64,000 nt of DNA from Bacillota bacterium (GCA_023410535.1 JAEYPR010000031.1:326448-390447), one strand, 5' to 3'; positions 16,678-25,930 are shown, numbered from the stretch's first letter. Numbers and translations are program-made. The notes: a model not told the origin generated them from the letters alone.

Positions 16678-19191
16678 ATGGGGACCGGTTTCAGGAAAGC
16701 AAAAATCCGTCGCAAAATATATCTGGGATTTATTGCGGCGGCAGGATTCGAATTGACCATCGGGACATTGGGATTTCTTAAATTAAACGGATCCTTCGCC
16801 GATCCGCTGGCAGCGGAGACGCTGCCGATCGCCGGCCTAACCCTTGGTGGGGCGCTGGTGACGCTGGGCCTGGGCTGGTTGGTCGCCCGCAGTTTTACCA
16901 AGTCTTTGCAACGGTTGGGCGCGGTAACCGCGCAACTGGCGGCGGCGGATGAATCAGCCGGTGTGCCGGGTAAAGCCCGGCGTGACCTTGGCGAATTGAC
17001 GGAGACGTTCGCCAAAATGGCTGAAGAGCTTCGTCAACAGACCGAAAGCAACGGCCGGTTATCCCAAAACGTCTTGACCGTCGGAACGCTCGCCAAGCAA
17101 ATGGCGCAAGGGGATTTGGATATTGATTTAGCTGAGGGGCCTGATGCTGTGAATACTGCCCCAACCGAGTTGATGGGCGGTCTGACGCAAATGCAACAAA
17201 CCTTACGGGAGTTCATGGCGGAATTACAGGAAATGGCGCGGCAACACGCGGCCGGCGATATCGGAGTGTTTATGCCGGAAGAACGGTTCGAAGGGGCTTT
17301 CCGGACGATGGCGGCTAGTGTCAACGCGATGGTCAAAGAACATATCACCGTCAAAAAGAAGGCCATGGCCTGCGTGGCTGAGTTCGCCAACGGCAATTTC
17401 GACACCGAGTTGGAACAGTTTCCCGGCAAAAAAGCGTTTATCAACGAGCATATTGAACAGTTGCGTCAAAGCCTTACCCAATTTATTGATGAAATGCATC
17501 ACATGGCGACCGAGCATGATGCCGGCGATATCGAGGTGTTTATGCCGGAAGAACAGTTCCAAGGGGCTTATCGGGAAATGGCGCAAGGCGTCAACGAGAT
17601 GGTGAAAGGCCATATCACGGTGAAAAAGAAGGCCATGGCCTGCGTGGCTGAGTTCGCCAACGGCAATTTCGACACCGAGTTGGAACAATTCCCTGGCAAA
17701 AAAGCGTTTATCAACGACAATATCGAATTGTTGCGGCATAATGTCACGCAATTGATCAACGAAATGAAATATATGTCCGACCAGCACGATGCCGGCGATA
17801 TCGATGTTTTTGTGCCGGAAGAACAGTTCCAGGGAGCCTATCGTGTGATGGCGCAAGGCGTCAACGAGATGGTGAAAGGCCATATCACGGTGAAAAAGAA
17901 GGCCATGGCTTGCGTGGCCGAGTTCGCCAAAGGCAATTTCGACGCCGAACTGGAACAATTCCCGGGTAAAAAGGCGTTTATCAATGACCATATCGAAGGG
18001 TTGCGCCAGAACCTCCAAGAGGTCAATGGCGAGATTCAGAAGCTGATCGCCGCGGCGCAAGCGGGCCGGTTACAAGAACGGGCCGCCGCCCAACGGTTCA
18101 CTGGGGATTGGGCGAAGCTGATTCAGGGCTTAAATGGAATATTGGACGGTATTACCGAGCCGATCCGGGAAGCGGCAACGGTGCTGGCGGAAGTGTCGCG
18201 CGGCAACCTGTCCTGCAGAGTGGCCGGGGATTACCAGGGCGATCACGCCCAAATCAAAGATGCGCTCAACGATACGATCGATAACTTAAACGAGGTGATT
18301 AGCGAGATTCGCCAAGCCACGGAACAGGTGGCGCTTGGCTCCAATCACGTGGCCAACTCTTCGCAAGCCCTATCGCAAGGATCGACGGAACAGGCCAGTT
18401 CCTTGGAGGAGATTACTTCGTCCATTGCCGAAATTGCTTCCCAAACCAAACAAAACGCGCTCAACGCCGACCGGGCCAATAACCTGTCCACATCGGCGAA
18501 AGAGAGCGCGCTGAACGGCGACGAACGGATGCAACAGTTGGCGAAGGCGATGGATGAAATCAAAGAAGCCTCCCATAGCATCTCCAAGATTATCAAGGTA
18601 ATTGATGAAATCGCCTTCCAAACCAATATCTTGGCCCTGAACGCCGCCGTGGAAGCGGCCCGGGCCGGTCAACACGGCAAGGGATTTGCGGTCGTAGCCG
18701 AAGAGGTCCGCAATTTAGCCTCCCGGAGCGCCGGCGCGGCCAAGGAGACCGCCGCAATGATCGAGGGTTCGATCGATAAGGTTCAAACCGGAACCGCCAT
18801 TACGGCCGAGACAGTCACCGCCTTGCATGCCATTGTCGAGACCGTCTCCGCTGTCGCCAGCCTGGTCGGGGAGATTGCCATCGCTTCGAATCAACAGGCT
18901 TCCGGCATAACCCAAATCAATACCGGACTGGAACAAGTCTCCCAAGTGACCCTGACCAATACGGCGACCGCCGAGGAGTCGGCGGCAACAAGCGAGGAGT
19001 TGTCCAGCCAGGCTGAATTTTTGAAAGGCATGGTGGAACGGTTCCAGCTGAATGATCAAACCGGTCTTGACGCCCGGTCGATCGCCGCGTTACCCAACGG
19101 AATCAACGCCCCGGCCGTGACCCACCAGTCTCCCGCGGCCTTTGAAACGAAAAAAAGGCTTTTCCAAGGGAATGATTTCGGCAAATACTAA
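16678..19191 (+). CDS. Methyl-accepting chemotaxis protein with tandem HAMP-like repeats
   Basis: An 837-residue chemoreceptor. There are two membrane segments close together (about residues 14-34 and 49-70) with almost no external loop, so sensing is probably cytoplasmic or through the membrane. HAMP follows, then three nearly identical 90-residue units (from about residue 192, DNA 17251, 17521 and 17791), each with AGDI-VF-PEE-FQGAYR, ITVKKKAMACVAEFA, GNFD and FPGKKAFIN. A further HAMP-like part leads to the signalling domain with the hairpin tip DEIAFQTNILALNAAVEAARAG near residue 643. AAGGAGGAA precedes the ATG. The repeats share long stretches of identical DNA, pointing to recent duplication. 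Confidence 0.95.
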   Translation: MGTGFRKAKIRRKIYLGFIAAAGFELTIGTLGFLKLNGSFADPLAAETLPIAGLTLGGALVTLGLGWLVARSFTKSLQRLGAVTAQLAAADESAGVPGKARRDLGELTETFAKMAEELRQQTESNGRLSQNVLTVGTLAKQMAQGDLDIDLAEGPDAVNTAPTELMGGLTQMQQTLREFMAELQEMARQHAAGDIGVFMPEERFEGAFRTMAASVNAMVKEHITVKKKAMACVAEFANGNFDTELEQFPGKKAFINEHIEQLRQSLTQFIDEMHHMATEHDAGDIEVFMPEEQFQGAYREMAQGVNEMVKGHITVKKKAMACVAEFANGNFDTELEQFPGKKAFINDNIELLRHNVTQLINEMKYMSDQHDAGDIDVFVPEEQFQGAYRVMAQGVNEMVKGHITVKKKAMACVAEFAKGNFDAELEQFPGKKAFINDHIEGLRQNLQEVNGEIQKLIAAAQAGRLQERAAAQRFTGDWAKLIQGLNGILDGITEPIREAATVLAEVSRGNLSCRVAGDYQGDHAQIKDALNDTIDNLNEVISEIRQATEQVALGSNHVANSSQALSQGSTEQASSLEEITSSIAEIASQTKQNALNADRANNLSTSAKESALNGDERMQQLAKAMDEIKEASHSISKIIKVIDEIAFQTNILALNAAVEAARAGQHGKGFAVVAEEVRNLASRSAGAAKETAAMIEGSIDKVQTGTAITAETVTALHAIVETVSAVASLVGEIAIASNQQASGITQINTGLEQVSQVTLTNTATAEESAATSEELSSQAEFLKGMVERFQLNDQTGLDARSIAALPNGINAPAVTHQSPAAFETKKRLFQGNDFGKY

Positions 19192-19216
19192 AAAAGGTTC
19201 GGCAAAGCTGTAAACG

Positions 19217-19257
19217 AAAGCGATACCTTTCCCGGAAGGGAGCGGTATCGCTTTTTT
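19217..19257 (+). terminator. Rho-independent terminator of the chemoreceptor gene
   Basis: AAAGCGATACC (19217-19227) pairs with GGTATCGCTTT (19244-19254), with a T-run to 19257. Confidence 0.92.
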
Positions 19258-19308
19258 ACTATTGACCAGGATTAAATCAGGTTAACCAAACGTTCTGCCC
19301 CTTCCACC

Positions 19309-19337
19309 TTGCGCCGCTCACCCCAATCCGGTATAAT
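19309..19337 (+). promoter_or_regulatory. Sigma-A type promoter of the small gene
   Basis: TTGCGC (19309-19314), 17-base spacer, TATAAT (19332-19337), 49 bp before the start codon. Confidence 0.7.
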
Positions 19338-19386
19338 TTGTCTGAACATTCTCCGACAATCCATCCGAGCTTAGAAAGGACACCCC

Positions 19387-19629
19387 ATGAACGAATACCT
19401 GCAAAACGTCTACGACAGTGTTTTTGACCTCGTTTATCAAAGTACCCTGGACCGGAAAGCCCACGATCCCTCCTTCACCAAAGACCAGCTCCAAGAATTG
19501 CTGCAAACCTACTACGTCAATATTGACAACAATTGGGAGGGGCGCGGTGAAATTAAAGAGACGGAACTGGCGGCGACCGTCGCCGCTTATGAAGTCGTGT
19601 TGGCCAATTGGGATGAAAAACCGGCCTGA
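19387..19629 (+). CDS. Small acidic hypothetical protein (80 aa)
   Basis: I do not recognise a family. The protein begins MNEYLQNVYDSVFDLVY, is rich in Asp/Glu, and is predicted mostly helical, with no signal peptide, membrane segment or Cys. Support for a real gene comes from the sigma-A promoter above it, AAAGGA 7-12 bases before the ATG, and a hairpin just after it. It is a single-gene unit convergent with the nitroreductase gene. Confidence 0.75.
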   Translation: MNEYLQNVYDSVFDLVYQSTLDRKAHDPSFTKDQLQELLQTYYVNIDNNWEGRGEIKETELAATVAAYEVVLANWDEKPA

Positions 19630-19656
19630 CCGCGGAACAACTGAGGCGAATCACTG

Positions 19657-19681
19657 AAAGGCACCCCACCCGGAGTGCCTT
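19657..19681. terminator. Bidirectional hairpin between convergent genes
   Basis: AAAGGCAC pairs with GTGCCTT with a short mismatched top. It sits between the small gene and the nitroreductase stop codon. It has only a three-base T-run on the minus strand. Confidence 0.55.
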
Positions 19682-19684
19682 CGA

Positions 19685-20323
19685 TTATGATTGCGCGCTC
19701 CATTGATTGAAATGGATCCGTTCCGCGGCGCGGACGATATGTTGCGCGACGGGCTTGGCCTGCTCATCAGGATATCCCAAGGCAAGATAGCAGGGAATTT
19801 CATAATCGGCGGGTATTTGCGTAACCGCTTTGAGATGCGCTACTTCCGCTGCGGATGGAATTCGGGTCACGCCGTAGATTCCTTCGTTGACGGCAGCCAG
19901 TAAAATGTTTTCAATGCAACACCAGATGGAGGCGAAACCGTTTAACGCGAATAAGGTTTGGGGTTGCAACAGCGGAGCAGTCTGGCGAAAGCAGGGGATG
20001 ACGATGCACCCGGCGTTAAGTAACATCCGGTATTGCTTGGGGATCGCGTCAAGATACATTTCGCGCTGGTTTCCATCAACCAACCCCCAACTGTCGACGA
20101 TTGATTTGGCGTGCGCTGCGGTCGTATCTTGATTGATCCGGCGTAGCAGTTCGATTTTGGCCGCGCGTTCCTTGACCACAATAAATTCCCACTCCCGCAG
20201 GTGATTATTGGTCGGCGCCTGCAACCCCGCATCAATCATCTTTTGAATAACTTCCGTGTCAACTTCCTTCTCCCTAAAATCCCGGACTGTCCGGCGCGCG
20301 TAAATCGTTTCATATAAATCCAT
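19685..20323 (-). CDS. Nitroreductase-family FMN oxidoreductase
   Basis: A flavoprotein likely to reduce nitro or quinone compounds with NAD(P)H. I start at the ATG 20321-20323 (MDLYETIYARRTVRDFREK) because GGGAGG lies 6 bases upstream. The longer frame upstream has no family sequence and overlaps the promoter. Motifs: RRTVRDF (FMN phosphate), AGLQAPTNNHLREWEFIVV, GIYGVTRIPS, and ALGYPDEQ near the end. 212 residues. The promoter holds a palindrome inside its spacer, and the MarR-type gene ends about 140 bp upstream in the same direction, so it may belong to the same stress regulon. Confidence 0.88.
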   Translation of the reverse strand: MDLYETIYARRTVRDFREKEVDTEVIQKMIDAGLQAPTNNHLREWEFIVVKERAAKIELLRRINQDTTAAHAKSIVDSWGLVDGNQREMYLDAIPKQYRMLLNAGCIVIPCFRQTAPLLQPQTLFALNGFASIWCCIENILLAAVNEGIYGVTRIPSAAEVAHLKAVTQIPADYEIPCYLALGYPDEQAKPVAQHIVRAAERIHFNQWSAQS

Positions 20324-20363
20324 TGGAAACCTCCCGCTTCGATTTATATCATGTGATGAACTC

Positions 20364-20392
20364 AGTATACCGAACGTATGTTCATTTGTAAA
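20364..20392 (-). promoter_or_regulatory. Nitroreductase promoter with spacer palindrome
   Basis: On the minus strand: TTTACA (20392-20387), 17-base spacer, TATACT (20369-20364). The spacer contains GAAC-GTAT-GTTC (20372-20383), arranged as a repressor site between -35 and -10. Confidence 0.65.
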
Positions 20393-20462
20393 GAGATTCC
20401 AGGATGAAAATTTACGGAGGGTAACCGATTGACCTAACGGGCCATCGCCTTGTCGGTAGCTG

Positions 20463-20918
20463 CTATTCGAAATCCTCATGGTCCGCTGCTTCCAATGAAT
20501 GAATCAACTTTGCCATCAAAACATGAAGTTGGCTTTTCTCAGCATCGGATAACGCGGCAAATATCGTATCGAGCATGGCTCGTCTGGCTTGAATGACTTC
20601 GCTGACGACTTGGCGGCCGGCTGGGGTTAAATAAACATTCAGCAGCCGTTTGTCTTTAGAGTTGATCCGCCGCTCGACATAGCCGTTGCGTTCCAACTTG
20701 TCCACCAATTCGCCAAGGGAAGCCGGGCGGATTTGCAACTGTTGACTCAGTTCTTTTTGGCTCAGACCGTCGCTTTGCAGCAACAACCCCAATAAATGCC
20801 CCTGGCTTCGATTTAGGCTGCCTCCGGCGCCGCCGAAATCGGAGCGGGAACGTTCACGATGCATGAGATTGGTAAAATAGCGAAATTGCTCAAGCAGTTG
20901 TTCAGCTGTATGCCCCAT
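20463..20918 (-). CDS. MarR-family transcriptional regulator
   Basis: A 151-residue winged-helix dimer, probably a ligand-released repressor. The winged helix spans about residues 36-100 (NRSQGHLLGLLLQSDGLS, QKELSQQLQIRPASLGELVDKLERNGYVERR, then wing DKRLLNVYLTPAG). Flanking helices would form the dimer. AAAGGAG is 8 bases upstream of the ATG. It is the last of three same-strand genes emrA, emrB, marR, with its own promoter carrying the same GGTACC palindrome found twice at the emrA promoter. The inference is that it represses both the efflux pump and itself. Confidence 0.93.
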   Translation of the reverse strand: MGHTAEQLLEQFRYFTNLMHRERSRSDFGGAGGSLNRSQGHLLGLLLQSDGLSQKELSQQLQIRPASLGELVDKLERNGYVERRINSKDKRLLNVYLTPAGRQVVSEVIQARRAMLDTIFAALSDAEKSQLHVLMAKLIHSLEAADHEDFE

Positions 20919-20941
20919 CGCAATGGCTCCTTTCGTTGATA

Positions 20942-20961
20942 AGGTACCTAAATCGATTATA
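20942..20961 (-). promoter_or_regulatory. marR promoter and operator
   Basis: Minus-strand TATAAT at 20961-20956 with a weak -35 (ATAACA, 17 bases upstream). AGGTACCT at 20949-20942 lies just downstream of the -10, matching the core of the two emrA-promoter palindromes. Confidence 0.65.
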
Positions 20962-21015
20962 TACCACCCGGCCGGTTTTGTTATAAAAAAATGGCCTATC
21001 TCGAAAAAATGCTTG

Positions 21016-22587
21016 TTATTGTAATGGCGGATCGTTTTTAAGCGCTTGTGCCGCGCGTCCCTTTAAGAAAAAGCAGGCGATCAAGCCGATCGCGCAAGCG
21101 GCCGCCGCGATCAAAAAGCAATCGTCAATCGCTTGAACCGCGGCGCTGGTCCCGACTTTTCCGGAAATTACCGCAGTGGCGATACGTTCGAGCGTTTTTC
21201 CTGACCGGATCGCCATACCTTGCAACGCGTCTTGAAGGTGGTAAAAGACGCCTCCTGAACCATTGACCGTAGCGGCTAGCCGGGCATAGTGAAAAGCGGT
21301 TCTTTGCTGCATCATGGTTGCCAGCAGAGCAATGCCCATCGAGGAACAGATTTGCGTCGACACCTCAAACGACGCCGAAGCTCTGCCAAGCAACGCCTCG
21401 GGTACCGCGTTCAAACAAGCGGTGCCGATCGGCTGCATACAAAGGCCGAGGCCAATGCCGCGAAGCATCATCCACAGTGACATGAGCCAAAATGGCGTCA
21501 GCCCATTGAAAGTATGCATCATATACGTTGTCCAAGTGGTGACGGCCACACCGGCGATGGCGATCACCTTCACGCCAAATCGATCAAAGATCCAGCCGCT
21601 GATCGGCATCATGATGCTGGTGGCGATGACCGCCGGAAACGTAATCAGGCCGGAAGTCAAGGCGGAATGGCCAAGCACGTTTTGGATCAAAATGGGCTCC
21701 AGGAAAACTGCGCCGTTTAAACCGCCTTGCAGCACCCAGAAAACGAGGCTGGAGATGGCGAAGATCGGCATGGCATAAAGCCGTAGTTCTAAAATGGGGT
21801 TGGCGACGCGTAACTCATTGATTACAAATAAGAGCAAACTGACCCCGGCGATGAACAGTAAGAGCACAATGCGGGGATCATTCCAGCCGAGGCTGGTGCT
21901 CTGATCCAAAGCTAATAACAGCGTGAAAAAGCCAACGATTGATAGTGCGATACCCCAGCTGTCGACCTTCGTGCCTTTAATGAGTTCAGTCTCCTTGAGC
22001 AGTTTTCCAATTAGCAACAGATCGATAATTCCAAACGGCAGATTGATCAGAAAGATCACGCGCCAGTCGACATTTTCAATCAATAAGCCACCGAGCAGCG
22101 GCCCCATTGCCGGCGCCGCCGCTCCGGCCACTCCGCTGATCCCCATCACCAGTCCGATGCGATCCCTTGGGCAAATTTTATAAAAGATCACCATCGTGCT
22201 CGGCATGATCAACCCGCCGCCAATGCCCTGGATAACCCGGGCAACGATCAGGGTATTAAAATTCCAGGCCATCACACAAAGTGCTGATCCCAATGTAAAT
22301 AAAGCAATCGCTATAAAAAAACAGCGCTTATAGCCGAAATTATCTCCAAGAAACCCGGCCAACGGCATCGTAACACCCATCGTCAACATATAAGCGGTGA
22401 GAATCCAGTTAATGGTGGTCGCGTTGACGTTGAAAATGGTCATCATTTTGGGAAGGGACACTGTGACGATGGTGCCATCCAGCTCCGCCATTAACGTGCC
22501 GATGATCAACACGCCCAAGGCAAGCCAGTTGACGGTTTTGGGAGAATCATCCGCTTGTCCTCCACGATTTTCAGGTTCAATTCCCAT
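21016..22587 (-). CDS. emrB: MFS drug exporter, DHA2/EmrB-QacA family
   Basis: A 523-residue, 14-helix proton-driven multidrug exporter. Family motifs: LDGTIVTVSLPKM in helix 1, GDNFGYKRCF in the loop after helix 2, ARVIQGIGGGLIMP, and GVAGAAAPAMGPLLGGLL in helix 5 (the antiporter motif C region). The HlyD/EmrA partner gene lies 37 bp upstream in the same operon. In diderm bacteria EmrAB works with an outer-membrane channel; none is encoded here. The AAAGGAA before the ATG has a rather long spacer of about 10 bases. Confidence 0.92.
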   Translation of the reverse strand: MGIEPENRGGQADDSPKTVNWLALGVLIIGTLMAELDGTIVTVSLPKMMTIFNVNATTINWILTAYMLTMGVTMPLAGFLGDNFGYKRCFFIAIALFTLGSALCVMAWNFNTLIVARVIQGIGGGLIMPSTMVIFYKICPRDRIGLVMGISGVAGAAAPAMGPLLGGLLIENVDWRVIFLINLPFGIIDLLLIGKLLKETELIKGTKVDSWGIALSIVGFFTLLLALDQSTSLGWNDPRIVLLLFIAGVSLLLFVINELRVANPILELRLYAMPIFAISSLVFWVLQGGLNGAVFLEPILIQNVLGHSALTSGLITFPAVIATSIMMPISGWIFDRFGVKVIAIAGVAVTTWTTYMMHTFNGLTPFWLMSLWMMLRGIGLGLCMQPIGTACLNAVPEALLGRASASFEVSTQICSSMGIALLATMMQQRTAFHYARLAATVNGSGGVFYHLQDALQGMAIRSGKTLERIATAVISGKVGTSAAVQAIDDCFLIAAAACAIGLIACFFLKGRAAQALKNDPPLQ

Positions 22588-22624
22588 GGATAGTTCGTTC
22601 CTTTCGTCGCTAAGTCGGGGGATG

Positions 22625-23716
22625 CTACTCCGCCGTATGAATCTTCACTGCCGCGGACATACCCGGCATTAGCTGAACCTTTTCCCGCTTTAACCGAAGC
22701 GGGTCGATTGCAATTTTGACCGGCAGCAACTGAGTCACTTTGGTGTAATTGCCGGCATCATTTTGGGTCGGAATGAGTGCAAAGGTTGATTGGGTAGCCT
22801 TTCCTAACTCAACGATCTTCCCATGAAAAATCCGGCCGGGGTAGGCGTCCACCTTCACTTCCGCTTGTTGACCCAGACGAAGACGACCATATAAATTTTC
22901 CTTGATGTTGGCCGCTACCCAAGTAGTTTGAAGGTTGGAGAGAGCGAGAATGGTTTGATTGGCAACTAGGTTTTCGCCCACCACCGCCGGTATTTGAACC
23001 ACCGTGCCGCTGATCGGGGCATTGATCAAAGCATCCTCGTAATTTAACTTGGCGCTTGCGTAGGCGGTTTGAGCCTGTTTTAGCTGTGCCAAATAAGAGT
23101 TGAAGCCGGCATTGTTCAGCGCTTTCAGTTGCGTCGTCGCTTCCGCGACACGGGCTTGAGCGGCCTGGATCGTCCGTTGATCGGCGTCTAGGATCGCCTG
23201 GGCTTGGTCAAACGTTGACTGTGCCTCGTCAGCCTCCGCTTTGGAAATAACACCGGAGCGGTATAAGGTATTTTTGCGGTCGAGATCGCGTTTGGCACCG
23301 GCTAGAATACTTAGATCTTTGGTTTTTTGGGCCGCGGTTGCCGCTAATTCGTGATTGGATTTGTCGACAGTTAACTGCGCGGAGCGAAGATCATACGGAA
23401 GTTTGGCGTAATTGGCCTTGGCCAATTCCAAAGCGGCTTCGGCCTGTTGCAACGCCAGCGCCAGCGCACCGGAGTCCAACTCGGCTAATTTCTGGCCGGC
23501 GGTTACGGTAGCGCCGACCGTCACGTATAACTTAGTTAAACAACCGGATAGCTTGGGGCCGATGTAGGCGATATTGCCTGTCACCTGAGCATTGTCGGTG
23601 CTGATTGAGACGTGCAGTTCGTGCCACCACCAGATGCCGCCGGTGATTGCCGTCACGAGGAGCAGGATGCAACTGATCAAGCCGATCTTCGACGAGCAGA
23701 ATTTGTTGTCACTCAT
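22625..23716 (-). CDS. emrA: HlyD/EmrA-family membrane fusion protein
   Basis: The periplasmic adaptor of an EmrAB-type efflux pump. I start at ATG 23716 (MSDNKFCSSKIGLIS): AAGGTGG sits 8 bases before it, while the GTG 23728 would overlap that site. It has one N-terminal membrane helix (ISCILLLVTAITGGIWWW), a barrel-sandwich hybrid half (TDNAQVTGNIAYIGPKLSG), a long alpha-hairpin coiled coil (about residues 95-205), the second half (INAPISGTVVQIPAVVGENLV) and a beta-barrel with PGRIFHGKIVELG. The coiled coil implies bridging toward an outer membrane, in line with a diderm cell. Confidence 0.92.
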   Translation of the reverse strand: MSDNKFCSSKIGLISCILLLVTAITGGIWWWHELHVSISTDNAQVTGNIAYIGPKLSGCLTKLYVTVGATVTAGQKLAELDSGALALALQQAEAALELAKANYAKLPYDLRSAQLTVDKSNHELAATAAQKTKDLSILAGAKRDLDRKNTLYRSGVISKAEADEAQSTFDQAQAILDADQRTIQAAQARVAEATTQLKALNNAGFNSYLAQLKQAQTAYASAKLNYEDALINAPISGTVVQIPAVVGENLVANQTILALSNLQTTWVAANIKENLYGRLRLGQQAEVKVDAYPGRIFHGKIVELGKATQSTFALIPTQNDAGNYTKVTQLLPVKIAIDPLRLKREKVQLMPGMSAAVKIHTAE

Positions 23717-23799
23717 TTTGATTTCCACCTTTATAAAGTCTGTTTCATGACTACGGTTAATGATCGTAAAGCGAATTGAGTTTAGTTCTTTTATTATAA

Positions 23800-23869
23800 T
23801 AAGGTACCTTAATATGATTATGGCACTTTGGAAAATTGTTTGTCAATACATATTTTAAGGTACCTTAAA
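23800..23869 (-). promoter_or_regulatory. emrAB promoter flanked by two palindromic operators
   Basis: Minus-strand TTGACA (23846-23841), 18-base spacer, CATAAT (23822-23817). TTTAAGGTACCTTAAA, a perfect 16-bp palindrome, lies upstream at 23854-23869, and TAAGGTACCTTA, a 12-bp palindrome, lies downstream at 23800-23811. The same core recurs at the marR promoter, so MarR is the likely binder. Confidence 0.78.
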
Positions 23870-24177
23870 GTGTGTCCGTTTTCGAGTCGGTTTGGTTTAG
23901 CGGTAGAGTCCAAAATAAAATAGCGCCGGCCTCAGGCCAACGCTTTATGAAGTGTTGTTCAATTGTAGTTTGAAGAGAAATGGCTGCTTATGGTCATCAA
24001 ATTCAAATTTCATAATTCAAAAACCATCACAAAGATTTAAAAAGGAAAAAGGGTGCCAATGGCGAAATGTAACATACTGGACCATCAGATATGTCGCACG
24101 AAATATTTGGAACCAAAGGTGAAATAATTCAATCCTTTGTTTTTCAGCCACAATTAAAGTGAAAAGGGAATAACGGT
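23870..24177. other. Intergenic region between emrA and metF
   Basis: About 308 bp. It contains an interrupted hairpin around 23924-23951 (AGCG..GGCC-TCA-GGCC..CGCT). No gene, riboswitch or tRNA was recognised. The metF ribosome site AAGGGA is at its end. Confidence 0.5.
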
Positions 24178-25050
24178 ATGCAGATAAAAGAGTTGTACAA
24201 CCAGACAAAGCCGGTGTTATCGCTGGAGATTTTTCCACCGAATCAAGATTATCCGGTCGAGACGGTTTATCAGACCATTGCCGAACTCCGGGATCTCAAT
24301 CCCGATTATATTAGCGTGACATACGGCGCCGGCGGGGCGACCCGGGCGCGGACGGTTGAGATCGCGGCCCAGATCAAAAAACAATATCAGATTGAAACTA
24401 TGGCCCACCTGACCTGTGTGGGCCATTCCCCGGCGGAATTGGACAGTGTTATCGAACAGTTGGAAGCCAACCAGATTGAAAATGTTTTGGCGTTGCGCGG
24501 CGATCCGCCCCGCAATGAACCGAACTTTACTTTTCAACCCGGCCATTACCGTTATGCAACTGAGTTGGTAAAGCATTTACGCGCCAAAAACCGTTTTTGC
24601 ATCGGCGCGGCGGCGTACACCGAAGGCCATGTCGAGTCCAAACGCTGGCAGGATGACTGGGACCATCTTCGGGACAAAGTTGAGGCGGGAGTGGATTTTT
24701 TAGTCACTCAACTGTACTTTGACAACCGTCTTTTTTACAATTTTAAAGAGAATCTGTTGCGCCTGGGCGTTACCGTGCCGGTGTCGGCGGGGATCATGCC
24801 GATTTTGGACAGTAAACGGATCCGGCGGATGATCAACCTCTCCGGCGCTTCGATCCCGGCCAAACTATTGCAGTTGTTTGATAAGTACGCCGACCATCCC
24901 GCCGATTTTCAAAAAGCGGGTCTGGAGTATGCCACCGAACAGATGCGGGACTTGCTGGAGAACGGCGTTGAAGGGATTCATTATTACACCATGAACCGGT
25001 CGGAACATACCCGGACCGTATTTGAAAATTTAGGATTGATAGGAAGATAA
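24178..25050 (+). CDS. metF: Methylenetetrahydrofolate reductase
   Basis: A FAD enzyme that reduces 5,10-methylene-THF to 5-methyl-THF for methionine synthesis. 290 residues, the short bacterial form with catalytic domain only. SLEIFPPN holds the catalytic Glu. Further motifs: SVTYGAGGATRARTVE, MAHLTCVGHS, ALRGDPPR, IGAAAYTEGH, DFLVTQLYFDN and GIMPI. AAAGGGA lies about 10 bases before the ATG. rpiA follows 9 bp later, probably in one transcript. No B12-type leader or S-box is visible. Confidence 0.96.
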   Translation: MQIKELYNQTKPVLSLEIFPPNQDYPVETVYQTIAELRDLNPDYISVTYGAGGATRARTVEIAAQIKKQYQIETMAHLTCVGHSPAELDSVIEQLEANQIENVLALRGDPPRNEPNFTFQPGHYRYATELVKHLRAKNRFCIGAAAYTEGHVESKRWQDDWDHLRDKVEAGVDFLVTQLYFDNRLFYNFKENLLRLGVTVPVSAGIMPILDSKRIRRMINLSGASIPAKLLQLFDKYADHPADFQKAGLEYATEQMRDLLENGVEGIHYYTMNRSEHTRTVFENLGLIGR

Positions 25051-25059
25051 ACAAGGAAA

Positions 25060-25782
25060 ATGAAAAGTGCTGAAAGTAATAAAGAGTTAAAGAAGTTGGT
25101 CGGTGTCGCCGCCGCCCAACTCGTGCAGCCGGGAATGGTCTGCGGGATTGGGACCGGTTCCACCGTCACCTTTCTCATTGAGGAACTCGGTCGGCGCGTG
25201 CGGGAAGAAAAATTGCGCTTCACCGGGGTCGCCACCTCGTTTCAATCGCGTTTGCTCTGTAAGCAATATGGCATTCCGGTTTTGGAGATCCAGGATTGTG
25301 CCGAGTTGGACTTGGCGATCGATGGAGCCGACGAGGTTGATCCGGAGTTTAACGCGATCAAAGGCGGCGGCGCCGCCCATACCCGGGAGAAGGTCGTGGC
25401 TGCCATGGCCAAGCAGTTTGTGATCATTATCGACGAGTCCAAACAGGTGCCGCGGGTGGGACAGGCTTTTCCGGTTCCGGTCGAAGTGATCCCCAGCGCG
25501 TTGCAGTTTGTCACCGCCCGGATCAAAGCCTTAGGCGGCCACTCCGAACTACGGTTGGGCGTCAAAAAAGACGGACCGGTGATCACCGATAACGGCCAGT
25601 TTGTCATCGATGTCCGTTTTGCCACTGGAACCGACCTACGCCCGATCGATCAAGAGTTACACCGGATTCCGGGCGTGATTGAGACCGGACTTTTTTACGA
25701 TTTAGCCCAAAAGGTGCTGGTCGGACGGAATGAGGGCCTAACGGTTGATACATTGGTCAAACCGGCTAAACGGTTGCATTAA
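25060..25782 (+). CDS. rpiA: Ribose-5-phosphate isomerase A
   Basis: It interconverts ribose-5-phosphate and ribulose-5-phosphate in the pentose phosphate pathway. 240 residues, usual length. Motifs: GIGTGSTVTFLIEEL, ATSFQSRLLC, DLAIDGADEVDPEFNAIKGGGAAHTREKVV with the catalytic Asp/Lys/Glu segment, and IPSALQFV. The ribosome site is poor (AAGGA only 2 bases from the ATG), so translation may be coupled to metF, whose stop codon is 9 bp upstream. Confidence 0.96.
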   Translation: MKSAESNKELKKLVGVAAAQLVQPGMVCGIGTGSTVTFLIEELGRRVREEKLRFTGVATSFQSRLLCKQYGIPVLEIQDCAELDLAIDGADEVDPEFNAIKGGGAAHTREKVVAAMAKQFVIIIDESKQVPRVGQAFPVPVEVIPSALQFVTARIKALGGHSELRLGVKKDGPVITDNGQFVIDVRFATGTDLRPIDQELHRIPGVIETGLFYDLAQKVLVGRNEGLTVDTLVKPAKRLH

Positions 25783-25930
25783 CCGTGCTGTTGCAAATCG
25801 TCTGATTTTCGTGCGCAAAATCCAAAGCAATCAGTCCTACCAATCAAACCTAAATTTCAATACCCGATACATGATTCAACGGGTTTTAAGAAATAATGAT
25901 ATGTGGTCTACATAACAAAGAGGTGTCTTT

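Noticed and set aside
23880..23960. tRNA-like start (GGTTTAGCGGTAGAG)
   Set aside because: The D-arm-like part is not followed by an anticodon stem, TTC loop or acceptor match.
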